A stretch of DNA of 18,097 bases, taken from DATFQI01 sp035264365. GTDB taxonomy: Bacteria; Actinomycetota; Thermoleophilia; Solirubrobacterales; Solirubrobacteraceae. Positions 6,297 through 13,696 of this stretch are shown here, in pieces. The notes below the pieces were generated by a model, which made no database searches, was not told the origin of the DNA, and worked only from the letters and a program-made list of their open reading frames with translations. Location: NCBI GenBank assembly GCA_035264365.1, contig DATFQI010000153.1:1-18097 (forward strand). Direction: 5' to 3'. The translations under genes and the position numbers were made by a program. How positions within the stretch are numbered: position 1 is the first letter of the stretch; each line of letters opens with the position of its first letter.

Positions 6297-6367
6297 CGTG
6301 CTAATCCTTCCGATTTCATGCTAACTCTCCCCAGTATTAGCATGATTATCGCGTCCGTTAGTACGAT
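6295..6367 (-). promoter_or_regulatory. Four-half-site operator and promoter of fic
   Basis: Four 10-bp half-sites with consensus ATCRTRCTAA lie in mirror order: plus strand at 6295-6304 (ATCGTGCTAA) and 6315-6324 (TTCATGCTAA), minus strand at 6337-6346 and 6358-6367. The inner pair contains a perfect CATGCTAA/TTAGCATG inverted repeat. Centres are 20, 22 and 21 bp apart, about two helical turns, so all face the same side. On the minus strand a strong -10, GATAAT (6345-6350), overlaps the inner right site. The outer left site covers the fic start codon and the gap after it holds the ribosome binding site. Binding here should repress fic; the Fic winged helix is the obvious candidate ligand. 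Confidence 0.75.
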
Positions 6368-6413
6368 CCGGCCCGCGACGTCATGCGCCGTTAGGCGCGC
6401 CGGTGGGGCGCGC

Positions 6414-6419
6414 TAGCCT
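6414..6419 (+). promoter_or_regulatory. -10-like TAGCCT box, probable leaderless start of the DUF1015 gene
   Basis: TAGCCT fits TAnnnT and ends 10 nt before the ATG at 6430. No ribosome binding site is visible between them, and no good -35 (TTAGGC at 6391 is a poor match at 17-nt spacing). Confidence 0.4.
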
Positions 6420-6429
6420 CACCGCCCCG

Positions 6430-7674
6430 ATGGCCGACGTGAAGCCCTTCCGCGCCCTGCACTACGACCTCGACGCCGCCGGCGGCCTGGAGGCCCTGGC
6501 GGCGCCGCCGTACGACGTGATCGACGACGAGCAGCGCGCGGAGCTGGTCGCACGCTCCCCGCACAACGTCGTCGAGATCGACCTCCCGCGCTCCGACGGC
6601 GACCCGTACGCGCACGCCGCCGAGGTGTTCGCCGCCTGGCAGCGCGACGGCATCCTCGTCCGCGACGAGCAGCCCGCCGTGTGGGCGCTCGCCCAGGACT
6701 ACACCGGCCCCGACGGCGTCCGCCGCACGCGCCACGGCCTGTTCGCGCGCGTGGGGATCGAGGACTACGGGCCCGGCAAGGTCCGCCCGCACGAGCGCAC
6801 GCATCCCGGCCCGAAGGAGGACCGGCTGCGGCTCACGCGCGCCACGCGCGCGAACCTGTCGCCGATCTTCTCGCTCTACGACGACCCCGACGGGGCCGCC
6901 TGGGGCGCCGTCGCTCCCCACCTCGACGGCCCGGCGTGGGGCGAGGTCACCGACGAGGACGGCACCGTGCACCGGCTCTGGCGCGTCGCCGACCCCGCCG
7001 CCGGCGCGGCCGTGACCGAGGCGCTCGCGGGCGCCGAGCTGCTGATCGCCGACGGCCACCACCGCTACGAGACGGCGCGCGTGTACGAGCAGGAGGGCGG
7101 CGCCGGCCACGTGCTGATGTGCCTCGTCGCGCTCCAGGACCCGGGACTGACCATCTTCCCGACCCACCGGCTGATCACCGGCCTCGACCAGGACAGGCGC
7201 GAGGCGCTGCGAGCCGCGATCGAGCGCGACTGGGAGGTCGCGCCGATCGCCGCCTCCGAGCTCGAGCCGACCGGCGACGGACCGGTGCGCATGGGCTACT
7301 ACGACGCCCACCACAAGCGCCCGCTGATGCTCACGCTGCGCGACCCGGCGATCGCCGACGCGGCGCTGCCGGACAAGCCCGAGCCCTACCGCCGGCTCGA
7401 CACCGCCGTGCTCGAGGCGCTGATCCTCAAGGGGGCGCTCGGGATGAGCGAGGACGACATCTCCCACTTCAACGGGCTCGACTACGCGCGCTCGACCGAG
7501 CAGGCGCGCGAGCAGGTGGAGTCCGGGCAGGCCGAGGCCGCGTTCTTCATGCGCGGCACGCCGGTCGCGCAGGTCCGCGACGTGGCTGGCGCCGGCGAGA
7601 GCATGCCGCCGAAGTCGACCTACTTCTTCCCGAAGGTCCTGACCGGCATGGTGTTCAATCCGCTGTCCGACTGA
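6430..7674 (+). CDS. DUF1015 family protein (COG4198 type)
   Basis: A 414-residue soluble protein of a widespread family without an established function. Family hallmarks are visible: KPFRALHYD at the N-terminus, APPYDVID (25-32), HERTHPGPKEDRL (121-133) and the His-rich ADGHHRYETA (207-216), likely the active or ligand-binding site. ATG at 6430 is chosen because MADVKPFRAL is the usual family start; an in-frame GTG at 6403 would add nine unrelated residues. There is no ribosome binding site, and a TAGCCT box lies 10 nt upstream. The stop overlaps the next start as TGATG, so the OsmC-like protein is probably translated by coupling. It is divergent from fic. Confidence 0.9.
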   Translation: MADVKPFRALHYDLDAAGGLEALAAPPYDVIDDEQRAELVARSPHNVVEIDLPRSDGDPYAHAAEVFAAWQRDGILVRDEQPAVWALAQDYTGPDGVRRTRHGLFARVGIEDYGPGKVRPHERTHPGPKEDRLRLTRATRANLSPIFSLYDDPDGAAWGAVAPHLDGPAWGEVTDEDGTVHRLWRVADPAAGAAVTEALAGAELLIADGHHRYETARVYEQEGGAGHVLMCLVALQDPGLTIFPTHRLITGLDQDRREALRAAIERDWEVAPIAASELEPTGDGPVRMGYYDAHHKRPLMLTLRDPAIADAALPDKPEPYRRLDTAVLEALILKGALGMSEDDISHFNGLDYARSTEQAREQVESGQAEAAFFMRGTPVAQVRDVAGAGESMPPKSTYFFPKVLTGMVFNPLSD

Positions 7675-8066
7675 TGCGAGCCACCGCCACCCAGAAAGCC
7701 GGATTCACCCACGACGTCAAGGTGCGCAAGCACAACATGACGGCCGACGAGCCCGCCGACCACGGCGGCGAGGACCTCGGGCCGAGCCCGCAGGAGCTGC
7801 TCGCCGCCTCGCTGGCCTCGTGCACGGCGATCACGATGGAGATGTACGCCAAGCGCAAGGGCTGGAACGTCGACGGGCTGGCCGTCGAGTGCGACTACCA
7901 GCCCGCCGAGCGCGGCGCCGTGACCCGCTTCGAGCTCGTGATGAAGATGCCGGCCCACCTCAGCGACGAGCAGGTGCGCAAGCTGCAGGTGATCGCCGCC
8001 AAGTGCCCCGTGCACCGCACGCTCGAGGGCGAGGTGGCGTTCGAAGAGCGAGTAGAGCTGAACTGA
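7674..8066 (+). CDS. OsmC/Ohr family protein
   Basis: A 130-residue OsmC-fold protein. The family's two redox-active cysteines are present: Cys50 in SLASCTAITMEMYAKRKG and Cys111 in AAKCPVHRTL, the arrangement used to reduce organic hydroperoxides with thiol turnover. GPSPQELLAASLASC is the classic signature ahead of the first Cys. It acts in the cytoplasm; the reductant is not identifiable here. The ATG overlaps the DUF1015 stop (TGATG), and its own stop overlaps a CTG that may start the next gene. It belongs to a YhfA-like rather than a classical Ohr subgroup by the motif around the second Cys; that finer placement is tentative. Confidence 0.9.
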   Translation: MRATATQKAGFTHDVKVRKHNMTADEPADHGGEDLGPSPQELLAASLASCTAITMEMYAKRKGWNVDGLAVECDYQPAERGAVTRFELVMKMPAHLSDEQVRKLQVIAAKCPVHRTLEGEVAFEERVELN

Positions 8067-8617
8067 CCCTGCGCGACCAGCTGTCGGCCGCGCTGCTGGC
8101 GCCCGAGGAGGCGCTGGCGATGGAGGTGCACGGCCGCACGGACTCGGCGGTGCTGGCGCCGCTCTACGTCGGCGCGGACGGCGAGCTCCACGCGGTCTTC
8201 ACGCGCCGCCGCGACGACCTCAAGCGGCACCCGGGCGAGATCTCCTTCCCGGGCGGCCGGCAGGATCCCGGCGAGTCGCTTTTGGAAACCGCGCTGCGCG
8301 AGGCGCACGAGGAGATCGGGCTGCCGCCGGGCGCCGTCGACGTGCTCGGCGCACTCGAGCCGACGCCGACCTTCGTCACCAACTACGCGATCTATCCGTT
8401 CGTCGGGCTGATCGAGCCCGGCTTCGAGTGGGTGATCGGGGAGACCGAGGTGGCCGAGGTGCTCGAGCTGCCGCTCGAGACGCTCCGCGCGGCGTACGGC
8501 GAGCGCCGCCTGGTGCGCAAGGGGATCCCGTTCCGCACGCCGACCTACGAGGTCGGCGGCCACCTGATCTGGGGCGCCACCGGCCGCATCCTGCAGGACC
8601 TGCTGGGCCGCATCTGA
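8063..8617 (+). CDS. NudL-type Nudix hydrolase, probable CoA pyrophosphatase
   Basis: About 184 residues. The NudL/UPF0035 signature is clear: FTRRRDDLKRHPGEISFPGG (46-65 counted from the CTG), running into an intact Nudix box GGRQDPGESLLETALREAHE with EIGL after it, keeping the REAHEE core that binds metal. The family cleaves CoA and related nucleotides to phosphopantetheine and 3',5'-ADP. The start is uncertain. CTG at 8063 overlaps the OsmC stop as CTGA and would restore the usual (M)TLRDQL helix; the first ATG (8120) loses that helix but keeps the Nudix fold; a GTG at 8003 would overlap OsmC by 64 nt. It ends 17 nt before the convergent Rossmann gene. Confidence 0.85.
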   Translation: MTLRDQLSAALLAPEEALAMEVHGRTDSAVLAPLYVGADGELHAVFTRRRDDLKRHPGEISFPGGRQDPGESLLETALREAHEEIGLPPGAVDVLGALEPTPTFVTNYAIYPFVGLIEPGFEWVIGETEVAEVLELPLETLRAAYGERRLVRKGIPFRTPTYEVGGHLIWGATGRILQDLLGRI

Positions 8618-8634
8618 GCAGCCGCCGTTGACGT

Positions 8635-9090
8635 TCAGGCGCCCAGCAGGCGGTCGACGGCGTCGCGAGCGGCGGCGAGCCAGGCGTCGTGGTCCAGCGG
8701 GTCGGCGTCGAGGATCTCGAGCGGGATCCGCCAGGTCCGCGAGGCGCTGCGGGCGACCTGCTCACCCTGGGGGAGGGCTCCTTCGTAGACGACGCCGCGG
8801 ACGGGCGTGTCGACGAGCTTCTCCCACAGCATCCGCAGCCGCCCCTCGTGCAGCTCGGGCACCGGGAGCGTGCCCATCAGCCAGCACACGATCGTGACGC
8901 CGGTGAGCGCGTCCATCAGCGTCCCGATCCGATCGGGGTCGCCGACGTAGGGCTCGGCGCCGGCCGCGCGGATCGCCTCGGCGTTGGCCTGCGAGCGCGT
9001 GGTGCCGCGCACGGCGTGGCCGGCGGCGGCGAGCTCGGCCGCCAGCGCCCGCCCCCGGCAGCCGCAGGGCACGATCAGCACGCGCGCCAT
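8635..9090 (-). CDS. Small Rossmann-fold NAD(P)-binding protein
   Basis: A 151-residue protein. The N-terminus reads MARVLIVPCGCRGRALAAEL, a Rossmann beta-alpha unit whose glycine loop is unusual (GCRG in place of GxxGxxG). GHAVRGTTRS and the following AEPYVGDPD resemble the second and third strands of extended SDR/epimerase folds. At this length it lacks a substrate domain and a YxxxK pair, so it may bind a dinucleotide without being a full dehydrogenase. The ATG follows the stop of the upstream membrane-protein gene after one base, with GGGGAG as ribosome binding site, so the two form an operon. Function unknown. Confidence 0.75.
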   Translation of the reverse strand: MARVLIVPCGCRGRALAAELAAAGHAVRGTTRSQANAEAIRAAGAEPYVGDPDRIGTLMDALTGVTIVCWLMGTLPVPELHEGRLRMLWEKLVDTPVRGVVYEGALPQGEQVARSASRTWRIPLEILDADPLDHDAWLAAARDAVDRLLGA

Positions 9091-9091
9091 C

Positions 9092-9436
9092 TCACTCCCC
9101 TCGGGACCGGTAACGACGGGCCTGCTCGGCCAGCTCGCGCCGGTGCTGCTCCACGCTGGCCGCGATCTCGTCCTCGTCGCGCTCGGGCAGGCCGCGGCGG
9201 CGGCGCATCTCGTTCTGCGCGTCGATCATCTGCTGCACGTCGTCGATGTCGTTCTGCGCCTCCACCTCGGGCGAACGGGTCGGCTTCCAGTCGAGGATGT
9301 CGATCGCCGAGCGCTTGGAGAACATCCCGAGCAGCAGCACGAACACGATGAAGAAGGCCAGCGTGCCCCCGAAGATGACGGTGAACGGGTCGATGTCCGT
9401 AATACTCGCACCGGTGACCCGGGCACCGAAGGTCAT
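9092..9436 (-). CDS. Small single-pass membrane protein, unknown function
   Basis: A 114-residue protein that I do not recognise. Residues 18-40 are one hydrophobic helix (FTVIFGGTLAFFIVFVLLLG), followed by KR and a cytoplasmic, strongly charged tail of about 70 residues rich in Arg and Glu (MIDAQNEMRRRRGLPERDED; HRRELAEQARRYRSRGE), probably helical. The only reasonable start is the ATG at 9434-9436. That puts its first 23 nt over the first codons of the divergent 3-hydroxyacyl-CoA dehydrogenase, an uncommon arrangement. Its stop is one base before the ATG of the Rossmann gene. Confidence 0.65.
   Translation of the reverse strand: MTFGARVTGASITDIDPFTVIFGGTLAFFIVFVLLLGMFSKRSAIDILDWKPTRSPEVEAQNDIDDVQQMIDAQNEMRRRRGLPERDEDEIAASVEQHRRELAEQARRYRSRGE
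9400..9406 (+). promoter_or_regulatory. -10-like TAATACT, probable leaderless start of the dehydrogenase gene
   Basis: TAATACT ends 7 nt before the GTG at 9414, and no ribosome binding site intervenes. A loose TGAC-containing -35 candidate (9375-9380) is 19 nt upstream. The box lies inside the coding start of the divergent membrane-protein gene. Confidence 0.45.
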
Positions 9437-10943
9437 CGGCGTAGTCGGCGCGGGGACGATGGGCGCGGGCATCGCCCAGGTCGCCGCGCAGTCGGGCGCG
9501 CGCTGCCTGCTGCACGACCCCGACGCGGCGGCGCTGGAGCGCGGCCTGGAGAGCGCGCGCGGGCGGATCGAGCGCGCGATCGAGAAGGGCCGCGTCCAGC
9601 GCGACGCGCCCGGCCCGCTCGAGGGGGCCGGCTCGATCGCCGCGCTGGCGGACGCCGAGCTCGTGATCGAGGCCGCGCCGGAGGACCTCGAGCTCAAGCG
9701 CGCGCTGTTCGCCGAGGTGGCCGGCCACGTCGCGGAGGACTGCGTGCTCGCCACCAACACCTCCTCGCTGAGCGTGACGGCGCTGGCCGCCGGGGTCCCC
9801 GGGCCCGAGCGCGTCGTGGGCATGCACTTCTTCAACCCGCCGCCGCTGATGAAGCTGCTCGAGCTGGTGGCCGGCGAGCGCTCGGGCGAGCCGGCGCTGG
9901 CGCGCGCCCGCGCGGCCGGCGAGGCGATGGGCAAGCACGTCATCGACGCCGCCGACGGCGCCGGCTTCCTGGTCAACCGCTGCAACCGCCCGTTCGCGCT
10001 CGAGGGCCTGCGGCTCGTCGAGCAGCGGATCGCCACGCCCGCGCAGGTCGACCGCATCTGCCGGATGGCCGGCGGCTTCAAGATGGGCCCGTTCGAGTTA
10101 ATGGACCTCGTCGGCATCGACGTCGGCTTCACGATCTCCAAGTCGTTCTTCGAGCAGTCCTTCGGCGAGCCGCGCTGGCGCCCGTCGCCGCTCGCCGCCC
10201 GCGCGGTCGCCGCCGGCCGCCATGGGCGCAAGACCGGCGAGGGCTGGTACCGCTACCCCGACGGCCCGCCGCCCGACTCCGAGCCGCCCGAGCCCGGTGG
10301 CGGCGACGGCCTCGTCGTGATCGCGGGCGAGAGCGAGCTCGCCGACGAGCTGGCCGAGGCGGCGATCGGCGCGGGCTGGGACGTCGCCGCGCCCGCGGAG
10401 GCCGACGGCGATGTGCCGGAGCTGATCGTCGACTGCGGCGGCCATGACGCGCTGCTCCAAGGCGGGCCGCAGCTGCTGCTCTGCGACGCCACGCCGCTCG
10501 CCGCCCAGGACCCGGGCGGCCCGAGCGCCGGCTTCCACCTGCTGGCGCCGTTCGGCCGGCTCGCCGAGCTGACCGCCTCCCCCACGACCGCTCCGGCCAC
10601 GCTCGCCGCCGCCGAGCGCTTCTTCGCGACGCTTGGCATGGTCAGCGAGCGCGTCGGCGACGCGCCCGGGCTCGTGCTCGGCCGGATCGTCGCCCAGCTC
10701 GTCAACGAGGCCTGCTTCGCGGTCGGCGAGGGCGTCGGCTCGCCGGCCGACGTCGACGCGGGCATGGTGCTCGGCCTCAACCACCCGCGCGGCCCGATGG
10801 AGTGGGGTGACGAGATCGGGCCCGTGGGCGTGCTGACGCTGCTGACCGCGCTGCAGGAGGAGTACCGCGAGGAGCGTTACCGCCCGGCGCCGGAGCTGCT
10901 GCGCGCCGCGCGATCCGGTGAGCCGCTCCGAGCGGACGACTAA
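9414..10943 (+). CDS. 3-hydroxyacyl-CoA dehydrogenase, PaaH-like, two C-terminal domains
   Basis: A 509-residue NAD-dependent 3-hydroxyacyl-CoA dehydrogenase. Residues 7-185 are the Rossmann domain: GVVGAGTMGAGIAQ, then ATNTSSLS (113-120) and GMHFFNPPPLMKLLELV (136-152) carrying the catalytic His138 and Glu150. Residues 186-283 are the first helical domain (FLVNRCNRPFALEGLRLVEQ; FELMDLVGID; KTGEGWYRYPDG). Residues 300-415 form a second, degenerate Rossmann-like segment without a glycine motif, followed by a second helical domain (RIVAQLVNEACFAVGEGVGS; GLNHPRGPMEWGDEIG). This 500-residue layout is that of PaaH/PaaC. GTG at 9414 is chosen for its position after the TAATACT box; an ATG at 9393 would add seven residues. 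Role in beta-oxidation or phenylacetate breakdown; the exact substrate is not determined. Confidence 0.88.
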   Translation: MTRAPKVIGVVGAGTMGAGIAQVAAQSGARCLLHDPDAAALERGLESARGRIERAIEKGRVQRDAPGPLEGAGSIAALADAELVIEAAPEDLELKRALFAEVAGHVAEDCVLATNTSSLSVTALAAGVPGPERVVGMHFFNPPPLMKLLELVAGERSGEPALARARAAGEAMGKHVIDAADGAGFLVNRCNRPFALEGLRLVEQRIATPAQVDRICRMAGGFKMGPFELMDLVGIDVGFTISKSFFEQSFGEPRWRPSPLAARAVAAGRHGRKTGEGWYRYPDGPPPDSEPPEPGGGDGLVVIAGESELADELAEAAIGAGWDVAAPAEADGDVPELIVDCGGHDALLQGGPQLLLCDATPLAAQDPGGPSAGFHLLAPFGRLAELTASPTTAPATLAAAERFFATLGMVSERVGDAPGLVLGRIVAQLVNEACFAVGEGVGSPADVDAGMVLGLNHPRGPMEWGDEIGPVGVLTLLTALQEEYREERYRPAPELLRAARSGEPLRADD

Positions 10944-10949
10944 CGTGTT

Positions 10950-12671
10950 GTGACGCGCGTGCCCGCCCCTCGCCTGATCGCGCCGCTCGCCGCGGCCGCC
11001 GCCTTGCTCGCCGCCGCCGCGGCCGCCGCCCCGCTCGCCGTGACCCCCGTCGCCCAGGCCGCGCCCCCGCGCGCAACCGCCGGCGCCGGCGGCGCCCCGC
11101 AGGCGCTCCGCTCCGTGCCGGAGCCGATGCAGTTCCCCGGCGACGCGTCCGCCTCCGCGATCCGCTCCGCCCGCGGCACCTGGCTCGTCGGCGCGCGGCC
11201 CGGTGCCGGCGCCCGAGCGGTGGCCCGCGCGTTCGGCGCGCGGCTGATCGGTGGCGGCGACTACGTGGTGGCGCGCGCGAGCGCGCGCGCGATGGCGAGC
11301 GCGCTGCGCAGCCGCGGCCTGCTGCTCTACGCGCAGCCCGACGCGCTGCGCGACACCAAGCAGGCGGTCCCCGACGACCCGCTGTCGAAGTACCCCGACG
11401 CGTGGCGCGCCGCGATCGCCGACCCGAACCTCGCGCCGCCCGCCGTGGCGCCCAACAGCCCGCTGATCGCGCTGCTCGACACCCGCCTGGACGAGACCCA
11501 CGCCGAGTGGGCCGGCGACCCGAACATCGCCACGCTCGGCGGCCGGCCGCTCGACAACCTCCACGGCACGGCCACCGCGGCCGTCGCCGCCGCGCCCAAG
11601 AACGACGTCGGGATCCTCGGCGTCTGGCCCGGCGCCCGCGCGCTCAACGTCCCGCTGCCGCCGGAGGCGCTGACCTGCTCGGCCTCCGCGGGCGGCGTGC
11701 GCGCGGCGGTCCGCGCCGGCGCCGCGGTGATCAACATGAGCTACGGCTCGCAGAGCCTCTGCCGTGCCGAGTACAACGCGATCCAGCTCGCGATCCGGCG
11801 CGGGATCGTCCCCGTCGCGGCCGCCGGCAACGAGTTCGCCGAGGGCAACCCGCCCGAGTTCCCCGCCTCGCTGCCGCATGTGCTCACGATCGCGGCCGTC
11901 AACGCGCGCCTGGACTCCTCCGCGTTCTCGAACTCCAACCCCGCGGTCGACCTGAGCGCTCCCGGCGAGTCGATCATGACCGCGGTCCCCGTCCCGCTCG
12001 ACGTCGAGGACGGCAACCCGGACGGGTATCAGCGCCTCAACGGCACGAGCTTCTCGGCGCCGATGGTCTCCGCCGCGGTCGCCTGGGTGCGCGCCGCGCG
12101 CCCGGACCTCTCACCGGACCAGGTCGCCCAGGTCGTGCGGCTCTCCGCGCGCGACCTCGGCCGCAAGGGCTTCGACAACGGCACCGGCTTCGGCCTGCTC
12201 GACGTCGGCGCCGCGCTGACCAAGAAGCCGCCCCCGCGCGACCCGCTCGAGCCCAACGACGACATCGTCTGGGTCGACGGCCGCGCGTTCGGCCGCGCCG
12301 CGACGCCGGTGTTCACGGGCCGCGCCACCAAGCGGCTGGTCGGCCTCGTCGACGCCTACGAGGATCCGGCCGACGTCTACCGGCTGCGGATCCGCAAGCG
12401 CTCGCGCGTGCGGGTGATCGCAAAGCCGACCTTCGGCGACCCCGTGCTGGCCGGCTTCTCGTCGGGCACCTCGTCGCTTGCGAAGTGCACGCGCAGCGGC
12501 TGCAGGAGCTCCCGGCGGCTGGCGACGTCGCGCCGCAAGGGCTCCCGCACCGAGCGGATCACGCTGCGCAACCGCACCGGCCGCACGCGCACGTTCTACG
12601 TGGCGCTCGGCGCGCAGTCCGGTGCCCGCGCGCTCGACGCGGGCTACCGGCTGACGATCAAGCGGCTCTAG
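10950..12671 (+). CDS. Exported subtilisin-like serine protease (S8 family)
   Basis: A 573-residue exported protease. An Ala-rich signal peptide ends near VAQA (residue 37). Residues 75-130 look like an I9-type propeptide. The catalytic domain (about 170-425) has all key residues: Asp177 (LIALLDTRLDETH), His205 (LHGTATA), Asn294 (AAGN, oxyanion hole) and Ser367 (NGTSFSAPMVSAAVAWVRA). Arg follows Asp-Thr where Gly is usual. After a Pro-rich linker, residues 433-573 begin with LEPNDD and form a PPC-like beta domain, Arg-rich and with one Cys pair. The GTG at 10950 is used; a GTG at 10959 is also possible and sits 12 nt after a TAACGT box that overlaps the preceding stop. Its stop shares CTAG with the stop of trxB. 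Confidence 0.88.
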   Translation: MTRVPAPRLIAPLAAAAALLAAAAAAAPLAVTPVAQAAPPRATAGAGGAPQALRSVPEPMQFPGDASASAIRSARGTWLVGARPGAGARAVARAFGARLIGGGDYVVARASARAMASALRSRGLLLYAQPDALRDTKQAVPDDPLSKYPDAWRAAIADPNLAPPAVAPNSPLIALLDTRLDETHAEWAGDPNIATLGGRPLDNLHGTATAAVAAAPKNDVGILGVWPGARALNVPLPPEALTCSASAGGVRAAVRAGAAVINMSYGSQSLCRAEYNAIQLAIRRGIVPVAAAGNEFAEGNPPEFPASLPHVLTIAAVNARLDSSAFSNSNPAVDLSAPGESIMTAVPVPLDVEDGNPDGYQRLNGTSFSAPMVSAAVAWVRAARPDLSPDQVAQVVRLSARDLGRKGFDNGTGFGLLDVGAALTKKPPPRDPLEPNDDIVWVDGRAFGRAATPVFTGRATKRLVGLVDAYEDPADVYRLRIRKRSRVRVIAKPTFGDPVLAGFSSGTSSLAKCTRSGCRSSRRLATSRRKGSRTERITLRNRTGRTRTFYVALGAQSGARALDAGYRLTIKRL

Positions 12672-13681
12672 GAGCGGGCGCTGGGCGCCCACTGCTGCTC
12701 AGCGAGGTCCCCGGTCCCCTCGAGCGCCGCCGGGGTCGGCACCTGAGGGTTGTCGCGCAGGTACCACTCGGCGTCCAGCGCCGCCTGACAGCCCGAGCCG
12801 GCGGCGGTGATCGCCTGCCGGTAGGTGTGGTCGACCAGGTCGCCGGCGGCGAACACGCCCGGGACGTTGGTGCGCGTGGACTTGCCCTCGGTCACGACGT
12901 AGCGGTCGGCGTCGGTCTCGACGATCCCGTCGACGATCTCCGACTGCGGCTCGTGGCCGATCGCGATGAAGGCGCCGTCCATCGGCAGCTCCTCGGTCTC
13001 GCCCGTCTCGACGTTGCGCAGCCGCGCGCGGTCCAGGGCACCGTTGTCGCCGGCCAGGAACTCCTCGACCACGAACGGGGTCTTGAACTCGATGTTCTCC
13101 GTCGAGCGGGCACGCTCGAGCATGATCTTCGAGGCGCGGAACTCCGCCCGGCGGTGGACGACCACCACCTTCGAGGAGAACTTGGCGAGGAAGATCGCCT
13201 CCTCCATCGCGGAGTCGCCGCCGCCGACGATGATCGTGGCGCGGTCCTTGAAGAAGGCGGCGTCGCAGGTCGCGCAGTAGGACACGCCGCGGCCGCCGAG
13301 CTCCTCCTCGCCGGGCACGGCGAGCTTCTTGTGCTCGGCGCCCATCGCCAGCACGACCGAGCGGGCCAGGTACTCCTCGTCGTCGATCCACACGCGGTGC
13401 GGCTCGCCGTCGGAGCCCGGCTCGAAGCGGGTCACGTTCTCGGTGATGAAGCGCGAGCCGAAGCGCTCGGCCTGGTCGCGCAGGTCCTGCATCATCTGCG
13501 GGCCCATCACGCCCTGCGGGTAGCCCGGGTAGTTCTCGACGTCCGTGGTCTGCTGGAGCAGCCCGCCCCACAGGAACCCCTCGATCACGAGCGGGTTCAG
13601 GTTCGCGCGGGCGGTGTACAGCGCGGCGGTATAGCCGGCCGGTCCGCTGCCGATGATGATCACGTTCTCGACGTCTGGCAT
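12668..13681 (-). CDS. trxB: Thioredoxin reductase
   Basis: A 337-residue low-molecular-weight thioredoxin reductase, which passes electrons from NADPH through FAD to thioredoxin in the cytoplasm. GSGPAGYTAALYTARA (11-26) binds FAD, CATC (136-139) is the redox-active disulphide, GGGDSAMEEA (153-162) with HRRAEFRAS binds NADPH, and GVFAAGDLVD near residue 290 is the second FAD motif. The last 25 residues, rich in Pro and Ala, extend past the usual core. ATG at 13681 has GAGAGG just upstream. Fifteen bases separate it from the stop of the membrane-protein gene before it, so it is the last gene of the minus-strand operon. No thioredoxin gene is in view. Confidence 0.95.
   Translation of the reverse strand: MPDVENVIIIGSGPAGYTAALYTARANLNPLVIEGFLWGGLLQQTTDVENYPGYPQGVMGPQMMQDLRDQAERFGSRFITENVTRFEPGSDGEPHRVWIDDEEYLARSVVLAMGAEHKKLAVPGEEELGGRGVSYCATCDAAFFKDRATIIVGGGDSAMEEAIFLAKFSSKVVVVHRRAEFRASKIMLERARSTENIEFKTPFVVEEFLAGDNGALDRARLRNVETGETEELPMDGAFIAIGHEPQSEIVDGIVETDADRYVVTEGKSTRTNVPGVFAAGDLVDHTYRQAITAAGSGCQAALDAEWYLRDNPQVPTPAALEGTGDLAEQQWAPSARS
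12676..12690 (+). terminator. Hairpin just after the subtilase gene, inside the 3' end of trxB
   Basis: GGGCGC (12676-12681) and GCGCCC (12685-12690) form a 6-bp stem with a 3-nt loop, starting 4 nt after the subtilase stop and lying in the last codons of trxB. There is no T-tract. It resembles the hairpin placed after the CAP gene; weak call. Confidence 0.3.
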
Positions 13682-13696
13682 TGGCCTCTCTCGTCC

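Noticed and set aside
10098..11879. Long minus-strand open frame across the dehydrogenase and subtilase
   Set aside because: Spans two well-supported plus-strand genes and has low-complexity Arg/Gly/Ala composition with no motif.
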